Shown here: piece after piece, positions 43,158-52,128 of the stretch
How positions within the stretch are numbered: position 1 is the stretch's first letter
Layout of the letters: every line of letters begins with the position of its first letter
Assembly: GCA_021202895.1 (NCBI GenBank)
Contig: JAJQCE010000010.1
Coordinates: 14,585-78,584 of the forward strand
DNA length: 64,000 bases
From: Ruminococcus sp.
Lineage (GTDB): Bacteria; Bacillota; Clostridia; Oscillospirales; Ruminococcaceae
Reading direction: 5' to 3'
Position numbers and translations under genes: made by a program
The notes under the pieces: model-generated
Databases searched by the model: none
Seen by the model: the letters and a program-made list of their open reading frames with translations, nothing else
What the model was told of the DNA's origin: nothing

Positions 43158-44336
43158 ATGAATACAATTGAACAGCTCAACGAGTATGTAATGCCATCCT
43201 ACGGTCGCTACAGTTTGGTGCTTGAAAAGGGCGAAAGTACAACTGCGCTAGACGAAAGCGGCAAGGAGTACATAGATTTTGGCTCTGGAATAGGAGTCAA
43301 CAGTCTGGGATTTTGCAATGAAAAATGGGCGGATGCTGTGTGCGGACAAGTCAGAACCATTCAGCATACTTCTAATTATTACTACACTAAGGTTCAGGCG
43401 GATTTTGCAAAGAAGCTTTGCGAGGCAAGCGGATATGACAAGCTTTTCTTCGGCAACAGCGGAGCGGAGGCGAATGAGTGCGCTATAAAAATTGCCAGAA
43501 AGTACAGCTTTGACAGGTACGGTGGCGATGCGCAGCGCAATGTTATAATCACCCTAGAAAACAGCTTTCACGGCAGAACTATGGCAACACTTTCGGCTAC
43601 GGGACAGGAGAGCTTTCACAACTACTTTTTTCCATTCTTAGGCGGCTTTGTAAATGTAAAAGCTAACGATATTGACGATTTGAGGCTTAAGCTTAAGGAG
43701 AACGAGGGCAAGGTTTGTGCAGTGATGTTTGAGCTTGTGCAGGGCGAGGGCGGAGTTGTGCCGCTCGAAAAGGATTTTGTTGAGGCGATTTTTGAAGAGT
43801 GCCAAAAATGGGATATTCTGACAATCTGTGATGAGGTTCAGAGCGGAGTAATGAGAACGGGAAAGCTTCTGACTTCTCAGGTTTACGGCGTAAAGCCCGA
43901 TATTACAACGCTTGCAAAGGGTCTTGCAGGCGGTATTCCGATAGGCGTCTGCCTTGCGAATGAAAAGTGTTCGTCAGTTTTAAGCGCAGGAACGCACGGC
44001 TCAACCTTTGGCGGAAATCCCATTGCCTGCGCAGGCGGTCTTGCAGTGCTTGAAACAGTACTTGCGGACGGATTTGACAGCGAGGTTGTTGAAAAGGGCG
44101 AGTATTTAAGAGAAAAGTTGGTTGAGATTGACGAGATTGAGGGCGTTGACGGAATTGCGCTTATGATTGGAATCAGGCTAAAGACTAAAAAGGCGTCAGA
44201 GGTCTGCAAGGCTTGTCTTGACAACGGACTGCTTGCGCTTACGGCAAAGGACAAGCTTAGATTTTTACCGCCGCTTAACATAACGAAAGATGAAATTGAC
44301 AAGGGAATTGCTATTCTCAAAAGGGTATTAGAGTAA
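43158..44336 (+). CDS. argD: Acetylornithine aminotransferase
   Basis: ArgD makes acetylornithine from the semialdehyde with glutamate as amino donor. The 392-residue class III aminotransferase has FFGNSGAEANECAIKIARK, SFHGRTMATLSATGQ, ICDEVQSGVMRTGKL and the PLP lysine in TTLAKGLAGGIPIG. GAGGTG precedes the ATG at 43158, 9 bases after argB. Confidence 0.95.
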   Translation: MNTIEQLNEYVMPSYGRYSLVLEKGESTTALDESGKEYIDFGSGIGVNSLGFCNEKWADAVCGQVRTIQHTSNYYYTKVQADFAKKLCEASGYDKLFFGNSGAEANECAIKIARKYSFDRYGGDAQRNVIITLENSFHGRTMATLSATGQESFHNYFFPFLGGFVNVKANDIDDLRLKLKENEGKVCAVMFELVQGEGGVVPLEKDFVEAIFEECQKWDILTICDEVQSGVMRTGKLLTSQVYGVKPDITTLAKGLAGGIPIGVCLANEKCSSVLSAGTHGSTFGGNPIACAGGLAVLETVLADGFDSEVVEKGEYLREKLVEIDEIEGVDGIALMIGIRLKTKKASEVCKACLDNGLLALTAKDKLRFLPPLNITKDEIDKGIAILKRVLE

Positions 44337-44351
44337 GAAAGGAAAATTAAG

Positions 44352-45266
44352 ATGGAACACTTATTAAAGCTGCTGGATCTTTCAAAGGACGAGATTATTG
44401 ATATTTTAAATTTGGCTGACCAGCTTAAATATGAAAATAAGAACGACATTGAACATAAGCTGCTCAAGGGCAAGACGCTGGGAATGATTTTTCAGAAGTC
44501 GTCAACCCGCACTCGCGTGAGCTTTGAAACGGGAATGTATCAGCTAGGCGGACAAGCGCTTTTTCTCTCGAACAGAGATTTGCAGATTGGCAGGGGAGAG
44601 CCTGTTCAGGACACTGCGAGAGTGCTTTCACGTTATCTTGACGGTATAATGATACGCACCTTTGAGCAGCAGGAGGTTGAGGACTTGGCGAAATTTGGCT
44701 CAATCCCTGTGATAAACGGGCTTACAGATTTTTGCCACCCCTGTCAGGTGCTTGCAGATCTTATGACAATAAGGGAGCATAAAAACCGTCTTGACGGCGT
44801 AAAGCTCTGCTATATAGGCGACGGAAACAACATGGCAAATTCGCTTATTGTCGGCGGATTAAAGGTAGGAATGAACGTTTCAATTGCCTGCCCTGACGAC
44901 TACCGCCCGCATAAGAGCGTGCTTGAATTTGCGAAGGACTATCCTGACAAGTTTACGCTTACCAGTAATATCCTCGAAGCGGCGGCTGACGCAGATGTGC
45001 TTTACACTGATGTATGGACGTCAATGGGCGAGGAAGCTGAAACACAAAAGCGCAAAAAGGATTTTGCAGGCTACCAGATTAACGATGAGGTTATGAGCTA
45101 TGCAAAATCTGACGCAATGGTTCAGCATTGCTTGCCTGCTCACCGTGAGGAGGAAATTACTGAAAAGGTATTTGAGCTTCATGCTGATGAGATTTTTGAC
45201 GAAGCTGAAAATCGTCTGCACGCTCAAAAGGCTGTAATGGTTAAGGTGATGGGAGAACGGGTTTAA
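44352..45266 (+). CDS. argF: Ornithine carbamoyltransferase
   Basis: ArgF makes citrulline from ornithine and carbamoyl phosphate. The 304-residue protein has the carbamoyl phosphate loop SSTRTRVSFE, the DFCHPCQ motif and HCLPAHR near the C-terminus, all typical of ornithine rather than aspartate transcarbamylases. AGAAAGGA precedes the ATG. It is the last gene before the operon terminator. Confidence 0.96.
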   Translation: MEHLLKLLDLSKDEIIDILNLADQLKYENKNDIEHKLLKGKTLGMIFQKSSTRTRVSFETGMYQLGGQALFLSNRDLQIGRGEPVQDTARVLSRYLDGIMIRTFEQQEVEDLAKFGSIPVINGLTDFCHPCQVLADLMTIREHKNRLDGVKLCYIGDGNNMANSLIVGGLKVGMNVSIACPDDYRPHKSVLEFAKDYPDKFTLTSNILEAAADADVLYTDVWTSMGEEAETQKRKKDFAGYQINDEVMSYAKSDAMVQHCLPAHREEEITEKVFELHADEIFDEAENRLHAQKAVMVKVMGERV

Positions 45267-45308
45267 TACGCTTGATATTTTGACTAGAAACGTTTGGAAA
45301 ATAATCAA

Positions 45309-45345
45309 AAAGGCTCTGGGAAAATTTCTCAGAGCCTTTGTTTTT
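45309..45345 (+). terminator. Terminator of the arginine operon
   Basis: AAAGGCTCTG (45309-45318) / CAGAGCCTTT (45330-45339), then GTTTTT. Confidence 0.9.
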
Positions 45346-45396
45346 CTAAGCTTAGTTCGTATAAAACGTTTTTTATGCATTAAGGAGGTAAAATTT

Positions 45397-45578
45397 ATGA
45401 CATAAGATATGCTTTTCTTTTTATCAACAAGATTAGCACTGCGGATAGAGTACCTTCGCTTGAAAGAGAAATGGTAAAAAACATTTTTTCAGAGGAGTTT
45501 AAATATTGCAGTGATTTTAATGGCGAAAAGGAAAATAAAAAAAGCATTTGCAGAGATACAAATGCGGAAAATAATTAG
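45397..45578 (+). pseudogene. Small gene interrupted after two codons
   Basis: A perfect AAGGAGG (45382-45388) stands 8 bases before ATG ACA TAA (45397-45405), a two-codon frame. In the -1 frame a protein-like sequence continues to a stop at 45576 (DIRYAFLFINKISTADRVP, then LEREMVKNIFSEEFKY). A one-base indel next to the start codon would account for this, giving about 60 residues. No family is recognised. Confidence 0.4.
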
Positions 45579-45583
45579 ATTTA

Positions 45584-45610
45584 AAGCGGTACGTTTAAGC
45601 TGTACCGCTT
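45584..45610. terminator. Bidirectional terminator before the C39-like peptidase gene
   Basis: AAGCGGTAC (45584-45592) / GTACCGCTT (45602-45610). Confidence 0.75.
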
Positions 45611-45615
45611 AGCTT

Positions 45616-46527
45616 TCACTCTATAATAACGCATTGATTTCCTCTCGATTCAAAAACCGATTCAAACTGCGCTCTGTCGTATTCAATGATTCCTGAAATT
45701 GGGTCTGCTATAGTGACCGTGTCCTCGCTGTAGCCAATCAGCACTGCACCGTGGTTGTTTGTACTCCAGTCTACCCATTCGCCGTCGGTGGTGTACCAGC
45801 CCTCAGCTTCACGTCTGTCTTCCATTCCAATTGTCACCCATACGACAACGGGAGCACCCTCGCTTACATATCCGTACAGTTTGTCAAAGGTTATGCCCGT
45901 TTTATCAACTGCTGTAAGCTCAGAGCCTTGGTCGGCAAAGTAGCTGTTCGCCGCTGTGATGATTGCGCCTGTTCCGCATATGTAGCCTGTTCCCGCAGGA
46001 TCGCCGACAAAAACCTCGTTTAAGTCGTTTCCGTAAAGCAAGCCGTCACTGCCTGTATAAACGTTGTATTCCTCGCAGGGGAGATAGTCCTCTGCCATTG
46101 TCACCTTGTCAACGTCAAAGCCGTAGTAGTTAATAGCCATCGTAAGCGCAGTTATTTCACAGCCTGTCGGAAGCTCAGGCTCCTGATATATTATATCAAA
46201 GCCGTCTATAAGATAGCTGTCGGGCAGAGCTTCCTGTGAAAAATCGGAATCTGTATCTGATGAATCAGTTTGAGAGGAGGAAAGCTCTGTTAGTGCCTGC
46301 TCTGAATCAGTCGTCTGAGATGAGCTTTGCTCTGAAATCAAAGAAGTAGAAGCAGAAACTTCAGTGCTGCTTGGAGAAAGAAGTTTAACAAGTGCAAATA
46401 TTAATACAATGACAATGAGCAAAGCAGCTGCCGCAAGAATTATTTTAGCGTGAAGTATATCCTTTGCAAGCTGGTCAGCCTGCGCTCTTCGCTGCTTCAG
46501 CTCTTCAAAATCTATGTTGTCGTCCAT
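45616..46527 (-). CDS. Membrane-anchored C39-like cysteine peptidase
   Basis: The ATG at 46527 follows AAGGTGA. The 303-residue protein has a cytoplasmic N-terminus, one membrane helix (about residues 28-50), a Ser/Thr-rich linker, and a C39-type papain-like domain. The catalytic Cys lies in ELPTGCEITALTMAINYYG, the His in NNHGAVLIGY and the Asp in TIADPISG. Such domains cut peptides such as leader sequences or signals outside the cell; without an ABC transporter part this is a stand-alone surface enzyme with unknown substrate. Confidence 0.8.
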   Translation of the reverse strand: MDDNIDFEELKQRRAQADQLAKDILHAKIILAAAALLIVIVLIFALVKLLSPSSTEVSASTSLISEQSSSQTTDSEQALTELSSSQTDSSDTDSDFSQEALPDSYLIDGFDIIYQEPELPTGCEITALTMAINYYGFDVDKVTMAEDYLPCEEYNVYTGSDGLLYGNDLNEVFVGDPAGTGYICGTGAIITAANSYFADQGSELTAVDKTGITFDKLYGYVSEGAPVVVWVTIGMEDRREAEGWYTTDGEWVDWSTNNHGAVLIGYSEDTVTIADPISGIIEYDRAQFESVFESRGNQCVIIE

Positions 46528-46794
46528 TGAGATCACCTTGAATATATGCTAATAATGTTTGAATGTGTCAAATAAAAATGACATCAAAGAATATTTTACA
46601 TTTTTATAGTGAGAGAAAAATAAAGGTTAAGTGACAAAGAGAAAATAATTAGTCAATTGCAATAGTAAATTGTACTGTTTTTCAATTTTTCATATAGACA
46701 AACTAGAAAATCAGTTTTATGCCGCTAAATTTTTGGAATTCCAGCTTCATATACAACAGAATTTCAAGCTGTGTTGGTTTTCTTTTGTTAGGTA

Positions 46795-46953
46795 TTGAAA
46801 TTTTCCTCTTTTTATGTTATAATGCTTTTGGAATATAGTAACATTTCTTTGGCTCGATTTTCTTGTGTTTTTTCCGATTTTCTTCTTACATTGCACCTTT
46901 TTAATATGATTGATTGAAAAGCCCTTGCATTTTAAGGGAGAATGTGATATAAT
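46795..46953 (+). promoter_or_regulatory. Two promoters before the pyridoxamine kinase gene
   Basis: TTGAAA (46795-46800), 17 bases, TATAAT (46818-46823); and TTGCAT (46925-46930), 17 bases, TATAAT (46948-46953). The rest of 46528-46982 is AT-rich and holds no gene I can support. Confidence 0.65.
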
Positions 46954-47018
46954 AAAAACATATCTAGCTGCATTTTTGATACGTGGCTACATTTTATTGT
47001 ATATCAGAGGTGACTTGC

Positions 47019-47876
47019 TTGAAACATATAAAAAGCGTGGCGGCTATTCATGATATTTCTGGAATAGGAAAATGCTCGCTGACTGTTATAATTCCTACTC
47101 TTTCGGCTATGGGTGTGCAGGTTTGTCCTGTTCCTACAGCGGTGCTTTCAGCACATACTGGCTTCGGCGAATTTGTCATGCGTGATTTGACAGACTTTGT
47201 AAGCGATGCGCTGGAGCATTATCATAAGCTTGGCACGGATTTTGACTGCGTGTACAGCGGATTTTTGGCTTCTCAGCAGCAGATTGACCATTGCCTTGAC
47301 TTTCTTTCGGCTTATCAGGACGCTTTAAAGGTGGTAGATCCTGTTATGGGTGATAACGGCAAGCCTTATAAAACCTACACCAATGAGATGTGCGCTAAAA
47401 TGGTTCAGCTTGTGCGTGCGGCGGATATTATCACGCCTAATCTTACCGAAGCGGCAATTTTGCTTGGCGAGGATTATCCCTATGGCAAGCTTAGCGTAAG
47501 CGAAGTTAAATCGTGGCTTGTCAGACTTTCACAGTTAGGACCTAAGACGGTGGTTATTACAAGCGTTAATATTTCTGATAATGGTATTTCGTCTGTTGGA
47601 TACGACGCTTTGAGCAATAGCTTTTGGAGAGTTGTGAACGATTATGTTCCCGCAAGCTATTCAGGCTGTGGAGATTTGTATACCGCTGTGCTAACGGGCG
47701 GACTTTTGTCAGGTGACAGCCTGCCAGTTGCGATGAGCCGTGCTTCGGGATTTACAAAGCTTACGGTAAAAACGACCTACAGCTATGGCTTGACTAAGTA
47801 TGACGGTATTTTGTTTGAACCGCAGCTGCCGTGGCTTAATGGCTATAATGATTTTAGCGATTTTGAAAGCTTTTGA
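47019..47876 (+). CDS. pdxK: Pyridoxamine/pyridoxal kinase
   Basis: The enzyme phosphorylates B6 vitamers to give PLP precursors. A TTG start at 47019 is chosen because AGAGGTGA lies just upstream; a longer frame from 46983 has no site. The 285-residue ribokinase-fold protein has AAIHDISGIGKCSLTVIIP at the start, VVDPVMGDNGKPY near residue 106, ITPNLTEA near 137, and SGCGDLYTAVLTGG with the catalytic Asp near 215. Downstream trmL overlaps closely, so they share a transcript. Confidence 0.9.
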   Translation: MKHIKSVAAIHDISGIGKCSLTVIIPTLSAMGVQVCPVPTAVLSAHTGFGEFVMRDLTDFVSDALEHYHKLGTDFDCVYSGFLASQQQIDHCLDFLSAYQDALKVVDPVMGDNGKPYKTYTNEMCAKMVQLVRAADIITPNLTEAAILLGEDYPYGKLSVSEVKSWLVRLSQLGPKTVVITSVNISDNGISSVGYDALSNSFWRVVNDYVPASYSGCGDLYTAVLTGGLLSGDSLPVAMSRASGFTKLTVKTTYSYGLTKYDGILFEPQLPWLNGYNDFSDFESF

Positions 47877-47887
47877 CGAGGTGGCTA

Positions 47888-48391
47888 ATGGCGAAACTTA
47901 ATATAGTTCTTGTGGAACCGAGAATACCGCAGAACACAGGGAATATCTCAAGAACCTGCGCTGTGACAGGTGCGACTCTGCATCTTGTAAAGCCTTACGG
48001 CTTTGAAATTACCGATAGAAATTTAAAGCGTTCTGGACTTGATTACTGGGATAAGCTTGAGATTTATGAGTACAATAATTTGGACAGCTTTTTTGAGCTG
48101 ACAAGCGGTGAGTATTATTATTTCACCACAAAGGGAAGGAAGCTCTACAGTGATATTTGCTATCCTGAAAATGCCGATGTTTATTTGTTGTTCGGCAGAG
48201 AGGACAAGGGCTTGCCAGAGGAGCTGCTTTATGCAAACCCTGACAGATGCGCAAGAATACCGATGAGGAATATGTTGAGGAGTCTTAATCTTTCAAACTC
48301 TGCGGCGATTGCCGCATATGAGGTTTTGAGGCAGTGGGATTTTTCAGAGCTTGAGCTTGTCGGCGAGCTGACAAAGTACAAATGGGATTAA
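47888..48391 (+). CDS. trmL: tRNA (cytidine/uridine-34 2'-O)-methyltransferase
   Basis: TrmL methylates the wobble base of tRNA-Leu isoacceptors. The 167-residue SPOUT protein has the knot motifs NIVLVEPRIPQNTGNISRTCAVTGA, YLLFGREDKGLPEELL and IPMRNMLRSLNLSNSAAIAAYE. GAGGTGG precedes the ATG at 47888; a frame start at 47873 lies in front of that site. It begins 11 bases after the kinase stop. Confidence 0.92.
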   Translation: MAKLNIVLVEPRIPQNTGNISRTCAVTGATLHLVKPYGFEITDRNLKRSGLDYWDKLEIYEYNNLDSFFELTSGEYYYFTTKGRKLYSDICYPENADVYLLFGREDKGLPEELLYANPDRCARIPMRNMLRSLNLSNSAAIAAYEVLRQWDFSELELVGELTKYKWD

Positions 48392-48412
48392 ATAACGAAA
48401 GGAAGCGATGAT

Positions 48413-49282
48413 ATGTCAAAAATAAAATTGGTAACCGATTCAGCGTCCGATATTGATGAAAAGACCGAAAAGGAGCTGGATATAATGATAGTTCCGTTCA
48501 AGGTGACAATCGGCGATAAAAGCTATCTTAGCAGAGTAGATTTTACAAATGAGCAGTTTTATAAAATGATGGAAGAGTATGACGGTATGCCTACTCATTC
48601 TCAGATAACCGCATTTGAATTTACAGAGATTTTCGAGCAGCTTTTTGCTCAGGGCTACAGCGATGTTATAAATGTTTCTATAAATAAAGAGGGAAGTGCT
48701 ACTCACAGCAATGCGGTTATGGCTGCAAAGCAGTTTTTTGACGAGCATCCCGACAGGGTAAAGAGCTTTCATATTTACAATATTGACGGAATAGGCTATA
48801 CGGGTGCTTACGGTTATCCTGTAACTCAGGGTGCGATTAAGGCGGCGAAAGGGGAGTCCGCAAAGGAGATTGTTGAGTATATTGAGGACTGGGTTAAAAA
48901 TTGCACTACGTTTTTTGCACCATATTCGCTTAAATACGCAAAGAAATCAGGAAGGATTCCATCAGCGGCGGCGTTTGCGGGCGAGCTTATGGGGCTAAGA
49001 CCTATAATGCGTATTCAGGATAATAAAATTGTTACCAACAGTAAGGTGAGGGGCGACAAGAGTATAATTCCTGAAATAGTTTCGCTTACCGCAAACGAGA
49101 TTATACCGCATACACCGTATTCTTTAGTGTACGGCTGTGACAGCAGTGTTCGTGATGAAATGGCTGCGGCAATGACAAAGAAAATGGGTTATCCGCCTGT
49201 GGAAATGTATCAGATCGGTGCGGCTATTGCAATCAACGCAGGGCCAAAGGTTGTAGGTACTATTTTTAAGCGCAAGGGATAA
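48413..49282 (+). CDS. DegV/FakB-family fatty-acid-binding protein
   Basis: The 289-residue protein shows the DegV start KLVTDSASDID, the THSQITA loop and NVSINKEGSATHSNAV, and a C-terminal domain with GRIPSAAAFAGELMGLRPIM and GPKVVGTIF. DegV proteins bind fatty acids, and those paired with FakA present them for phosphorylation; no fakA is in the window. It follows trmL by 21 bases. Confidence 0.88.
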   Translation: MSKIKLVTDSASDIDEKTEKELDIMIVPFKVTIGDKSYLSRVDFTNEQFYKMMEEYDGMPTHSQITAFEFTEIFEQLFAQGYSDVINVSINKEGSATHSNAVMAAKQFFDEHPDRVKSFHIYNIDGIGYTGAYGYPVTQGAIKAAKGESAKEIVEYIEDWVKNCTTFFAPYSLKYAKKSGRIPSAAAFAGELMGLRPIMRIQDNKIVTNSKVRGDKSIIPEIVSLTANEIIPHTPYSLVYGCDSSVRDEMAAAMTKKMGYPPVEMYQIGAAIAINAGPKVVGTIFKRKG

Positions 49283-49330
49283 GACTGTGTAACCTAAATA
49301 GATAATACGTAAAAAATCAGTTAAAAGCCC

Positions 49331-49359
49331 TTGATTTTTTTCTCGTGATGTGGTATACT
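49331..49359 (+). promoter_or_regulatory. Promoter of the glycolytic operon
   Basis: TTGATT (49331-49336), 17-base spacer, TATACT (49354-49359). About 90 bases of leader follow. Confidence 0.65.
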
Positions 49360-49454
49360 ATAAAGTGGGTAATTTTTATCCGAATTATGTTAATAAATGG
49401 AGCGGACTGCATTAGCACGGCTCTGGAAATTTCTTATGAAAGGATGTCAATAAT

Positions 49455-50669
49455 ATGGCAGGATTAAACAAGGTTACGGTTGACGACATTGATGTCAAGG
49501 GCAAAAAGGTTCTCGTGAGGGTTGATTTCAACGTTCCGCTTAAGGACGGCAAAATCACAAACGACAACAGAATTACAGCGGCTCTCCCTACAATTAAGAA
49601 GCTGGTGGCAGACGGTGGAAGGGTTATACTTTGCTCGCATTTAGGCAAGCCGAAGAATGGACCAGAGGACAAGTTTTCGCTTGCGCCTGCGGCTAACAGA
49701 TTAGCTGAGCTTTTGCCTGATGTCAAGGTTACGTTTGCAAAGGACGACGAGGTAGTCGGAGCAAACGCTAAAAAGGCAGTTGCGGAGATGAACGATGGAG
49801 AAATTGTAGTTCTTGAGAACACAAGGTTCAGAAAGGAAGAAACCAAGAATTTAGAGCCGTTTTCATCGGAGCTTGCTTCCTTGGCTGACGTTTATGTAAT
49901 GGACGCTTTCGGTTCAGCTCACAGAGCGCACTGCTCAACTGCGGGAGTTACCGCTCATATCAAGGATACGGCTGTAGGCTACCTGATGCAGAAGGAGATT
50001 AACTTCTTAGGAAACGCAGTTGAAAATCCTGTAAGACCTTTTGTTGCGATTTTAGGCGGAGCAAAGGTTGCCGATAAGCTTAACGTTATAAACAATCTCA
50101 TCGAAAAGTGCGACACGCTGATTATCGGCGGAGGAATGGCATATACATTTTTAAAGGCACAGGGCTATGAGGTAGGCTCATCGCTTGTTGACGATACCAA
50201 GCTTGACTACTGCAAAGAGATGATTCAAAAGGCTGCTGCAAGCGGCAAGAAGCTGCTTTTGCCTGTAGATACTATCGTTGCACCCTCTTTCCCTGACCCG
50301 ATTGACGCTGAAATTGAAGTTAAGAATGTAAGCGTAAGTGAAATTCCTGCTGATGAGATGGGTCTTGACATCGGTGAAAAGACAGCTCAGCTTTACGCTG
50401 AAGCGGTTAAGAACGCAAAGACTGTAGTTTGGAACGGTCCTATGGGAGTGTTTGAGAATCCTGTTCTGGCAAAGGGAACAATTGCGGTAGCTAAGTCTTT
50501 GGCTGAAACTGACGCTACAACTATAATCGGCGGCGGTGACAGTGCGGCTGCGGTAATTCAGCTTGGCTTTGCAGACAAGATGTCGCATATCTCAACAGGC
50601 GGCGGAGCTTCTCTTGAGTATCTTGAGGGTAAGGTTCTCCCTGGAATTGACGTTATTGCCGACAAGTAA
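49455..50669 (+). CDS. pgk: Phosphoglycerate kinase
   Basis: Pgk makes ATP from 1,3-bisphosphoglycerate in glycolysis. The 404-residue protein has the N-terminal signature [43 protein letters not shown], and near the end WNGPMGVFE and [18 protein letters not shown] precedes the ATG at 49455. It heads pgk-(membrane protein)-tpiA-gpmI; gap is not adjacent. Confidence 0.97.
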   Translation: MAGLNKVTVDDIDVKGKKVLVRVDFNVPLKDGKITNDNRITAALPTIKKLVADGGRVILCSHLGKPKNGPEDKFSLAPAANRLAELLPDVKVTFAKDDEVVGANAKKAVAEMNDGEIVVLENTRFRKEETKNLEPFSSELASLADVYVMDAFGSAHRAHCSTAGVTAHIKDTAVGYLMQKEINFLGNAVENPVRPFVAILGGAKVADKLNVINNLIEKCDTLIIGGGMAYTFLKAQGYEVGSSLVDDTKLDYCKEMIQKAAASGKKLLLPVDTIVAPSFPDPIDAEIEVKNVSVSEIPADEMGLDIGEKTAQLYAEAVKNAKTVVWNGPMGVFENPVLAKGTIAVAKSLAETDATTIIGGGDSAAAVIQLGFADKMSHISTGGGASLEYLEGKVLPGIDVIADK

Positions 50670-50675
50670 TACTTT

Positions 50676-50711
50676 AGGCGGGGTCTGCTTAAATTTACGC
50701 TAACCCCGCTT
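50676..50711 (+). terminator. Hairpin between pgk and the membrane-protein gene
   Basis: GCGGGGT (50678-50684) / ACCCCGC (50703-50709), then TTTAAATTGCTTTT. It may reduce expression downstream of pgk, or protect the 3' end of the pgk mRNA. Confidence 0.6.
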
Positions 50712-50748
50712 TAAATTGCTTTTATAATTAAGGAGATTTGCAAAACAA

Positions 50749-51321
50749 ATGACAGAGATTGAGTTATATGCTCTTGCGCTTTTGACGGCGGACGAAACGG
50801 GTAACGCATTTGGAGTAACTGGAGTTTTGGATAAGTACGGAAATATTTTCGGATTTGTGATTTTAGTGTTCGGACTTATTTTCCTCTACTTTTCATTTAA
50901 GCTTAAAAAAATGGGCGGCTTTTATCTTGAATCTCAGAACCATGATCCAATAATCAAGGAAACAGGATATCTTCCGGGCGAAGCTAAAGTTGGCGAGCGC
51001 AGAACAAGCGAAATTCTAGGAAAGACTTTCAGCGAAATGCAGCTTATCTTTGAGCTTGATGGTGAAACCTACGAAAAATGGACGCCTGATTTAGGCAGCG
51101 AGGGCAGCGTTAAAATCGAATACAATCCCGAAAATCCGAGTGAATTTTACATATCCGACAAGCTTCAGGAGGACGACGAAGCACCAAGCCATGATGAGGA
51201 CGGCAAAGAGGTGGAGGAGCTTAAGGAGCCGCCGAACAAGGCTTTTATAGCTATGCTTGTTTTCTCAATTGTTTTGCTTGCGTTAGGAGCAGGATTTTTA
51301 TACGATTTTTATTTACTTTAG
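50749..51321 (+). CDS. Two-helix membrane protein (DUF3592-like) between pgk and tpiA
   Basis: The 190-residue protein has one membrane helix near residues 32-51, an extracytoplasmic or cytoplasmic beta-rich middle (GEAKVGERRTSEILGKTFSE, VKIEYNPENPSEFYI), and a second helix near 167-188. The layout resembles DUF3592 proteins, of unknown role. AAGGAGAT precedes the ATG, and tpiA follows 16 bases after the stop. The role within a glycolytic operon is unknown. Confidence 0.7.
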   Translation: MTEIELYALALLTADETGNAFGVTGVLDKYGNIFGFVILVFGLIFLYFSFKLKKMGGFYLESQNHDPIIKETGYLPGEAKVGERRTSEILGKTFSEMQLIFELDGETYEKWTPDLGSEGSVKIEYNPENPSEFYISDKLQEDDEAPSHDEDGKEVEELKEPPNKAFIAMLVFSIVLLALGAGFLYDFYLL

Positions 51322-51337
51322 AAAAGGAGTTTTAAAG

Positions 51338-52114
51338 ATGAAAAAAGATGTCAGAAAGGCTATTATAGCTGGAAACTGGAAGATGAACAAAACGCGTCCC
51401 GAAGCTAAAGAGCTTCTGGAGGCAATAAAGCCGCTTGTTGCAAATGCTAACGGCAAGGTTGAGGTTATAGCCTGTGTTCCGTTCACAAACCTTGAAACCG
51501 CAGTTGCGGCAACCGAGGGCAGCAACGTAAAGGTTGGAGCGGAAAATGTACACTTTGAAAAGAGTGGAGCTTATACAGGCGAAATCTCGGCTGATATGTT
51601 AGTCGAGGTTGGAGTAGAGTATGTAGTTATCGGACACAGCGAGCGCAGACAGTATTTCGGTGAAACCGATGAAACTGTGAACAAGAGAACAAAGGCTGCT
51701 TTGGCGGCGGGCTTAAAGCCGATAGTTTGCGTGGGCGAGCTGCTCTGGGAGCGTGAGTGCTCAATTACTGAGGAGGTAATCGCAAGGCAGATTAAGCTTG
51801 ATTTGTTTGACGTAGCTGCTGAGGACGTAAAAAAGACGGTTATCGCTTACGAGCCTGTATGGGCAATCGGCACAGGCAAGACCGCTACTGCGGATCAGGC
51901 GGAGGAAGTTTGCGCATTTATTCGTAATACTCTTGCTAAGCTTTATGATGAGCAAACTGCACAGGCGGTGACGATTCAGTACGGCGGTTCGATGAATGCT
52001 ACAAACTGCGCAGAGCTGCTCAGTAAGGAAAATGTAGACGGCGGACTTATCGGCGGAGCTTCTCTTAAGGCGAACGATTTTAACACTATCGTTCAGGCGG
52101 CTGTTAATTTGTAA
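51338..52114 (+). CDS. tpiA: Triosephosphate isomerase
   Basis: TpiA interconverts the two triose phosphates. The 258-residue TIM barrel has AGNWKMNK, the catalytic His in VIGHSERRQ, catalytic Glu in AYEPVWAIGTGKTA, and the phosphate loop IQYGGSMN and GGLIGGASL. AAAAGGAG precedes the ATG. Confidence 0.97.
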   Translation: MKKDVRKAIIAGNWKMNKTRPEAKELLEAIKPLVANANGKVEVIACVPFTNLETAVAATEGSNVKVGAENVHFEKSGAYTGEISADMLVEVGVEYVVIGHSERRQYFGETDETVNKRTKAALAAGLKPIVCVGELLWERECSITEEVIARQIKLDLFDVAAEDVKKTVIAYEPVWAIGTGKTATADQAEEVCAFIRNTLAKLYDEQTAQAVTIQYGGSMNATNCAELLSKENVDGGLIGGASLKANDFNTIVQAAVNL

Positions 52115-52128
52115 AGGAGTATAAAGCT

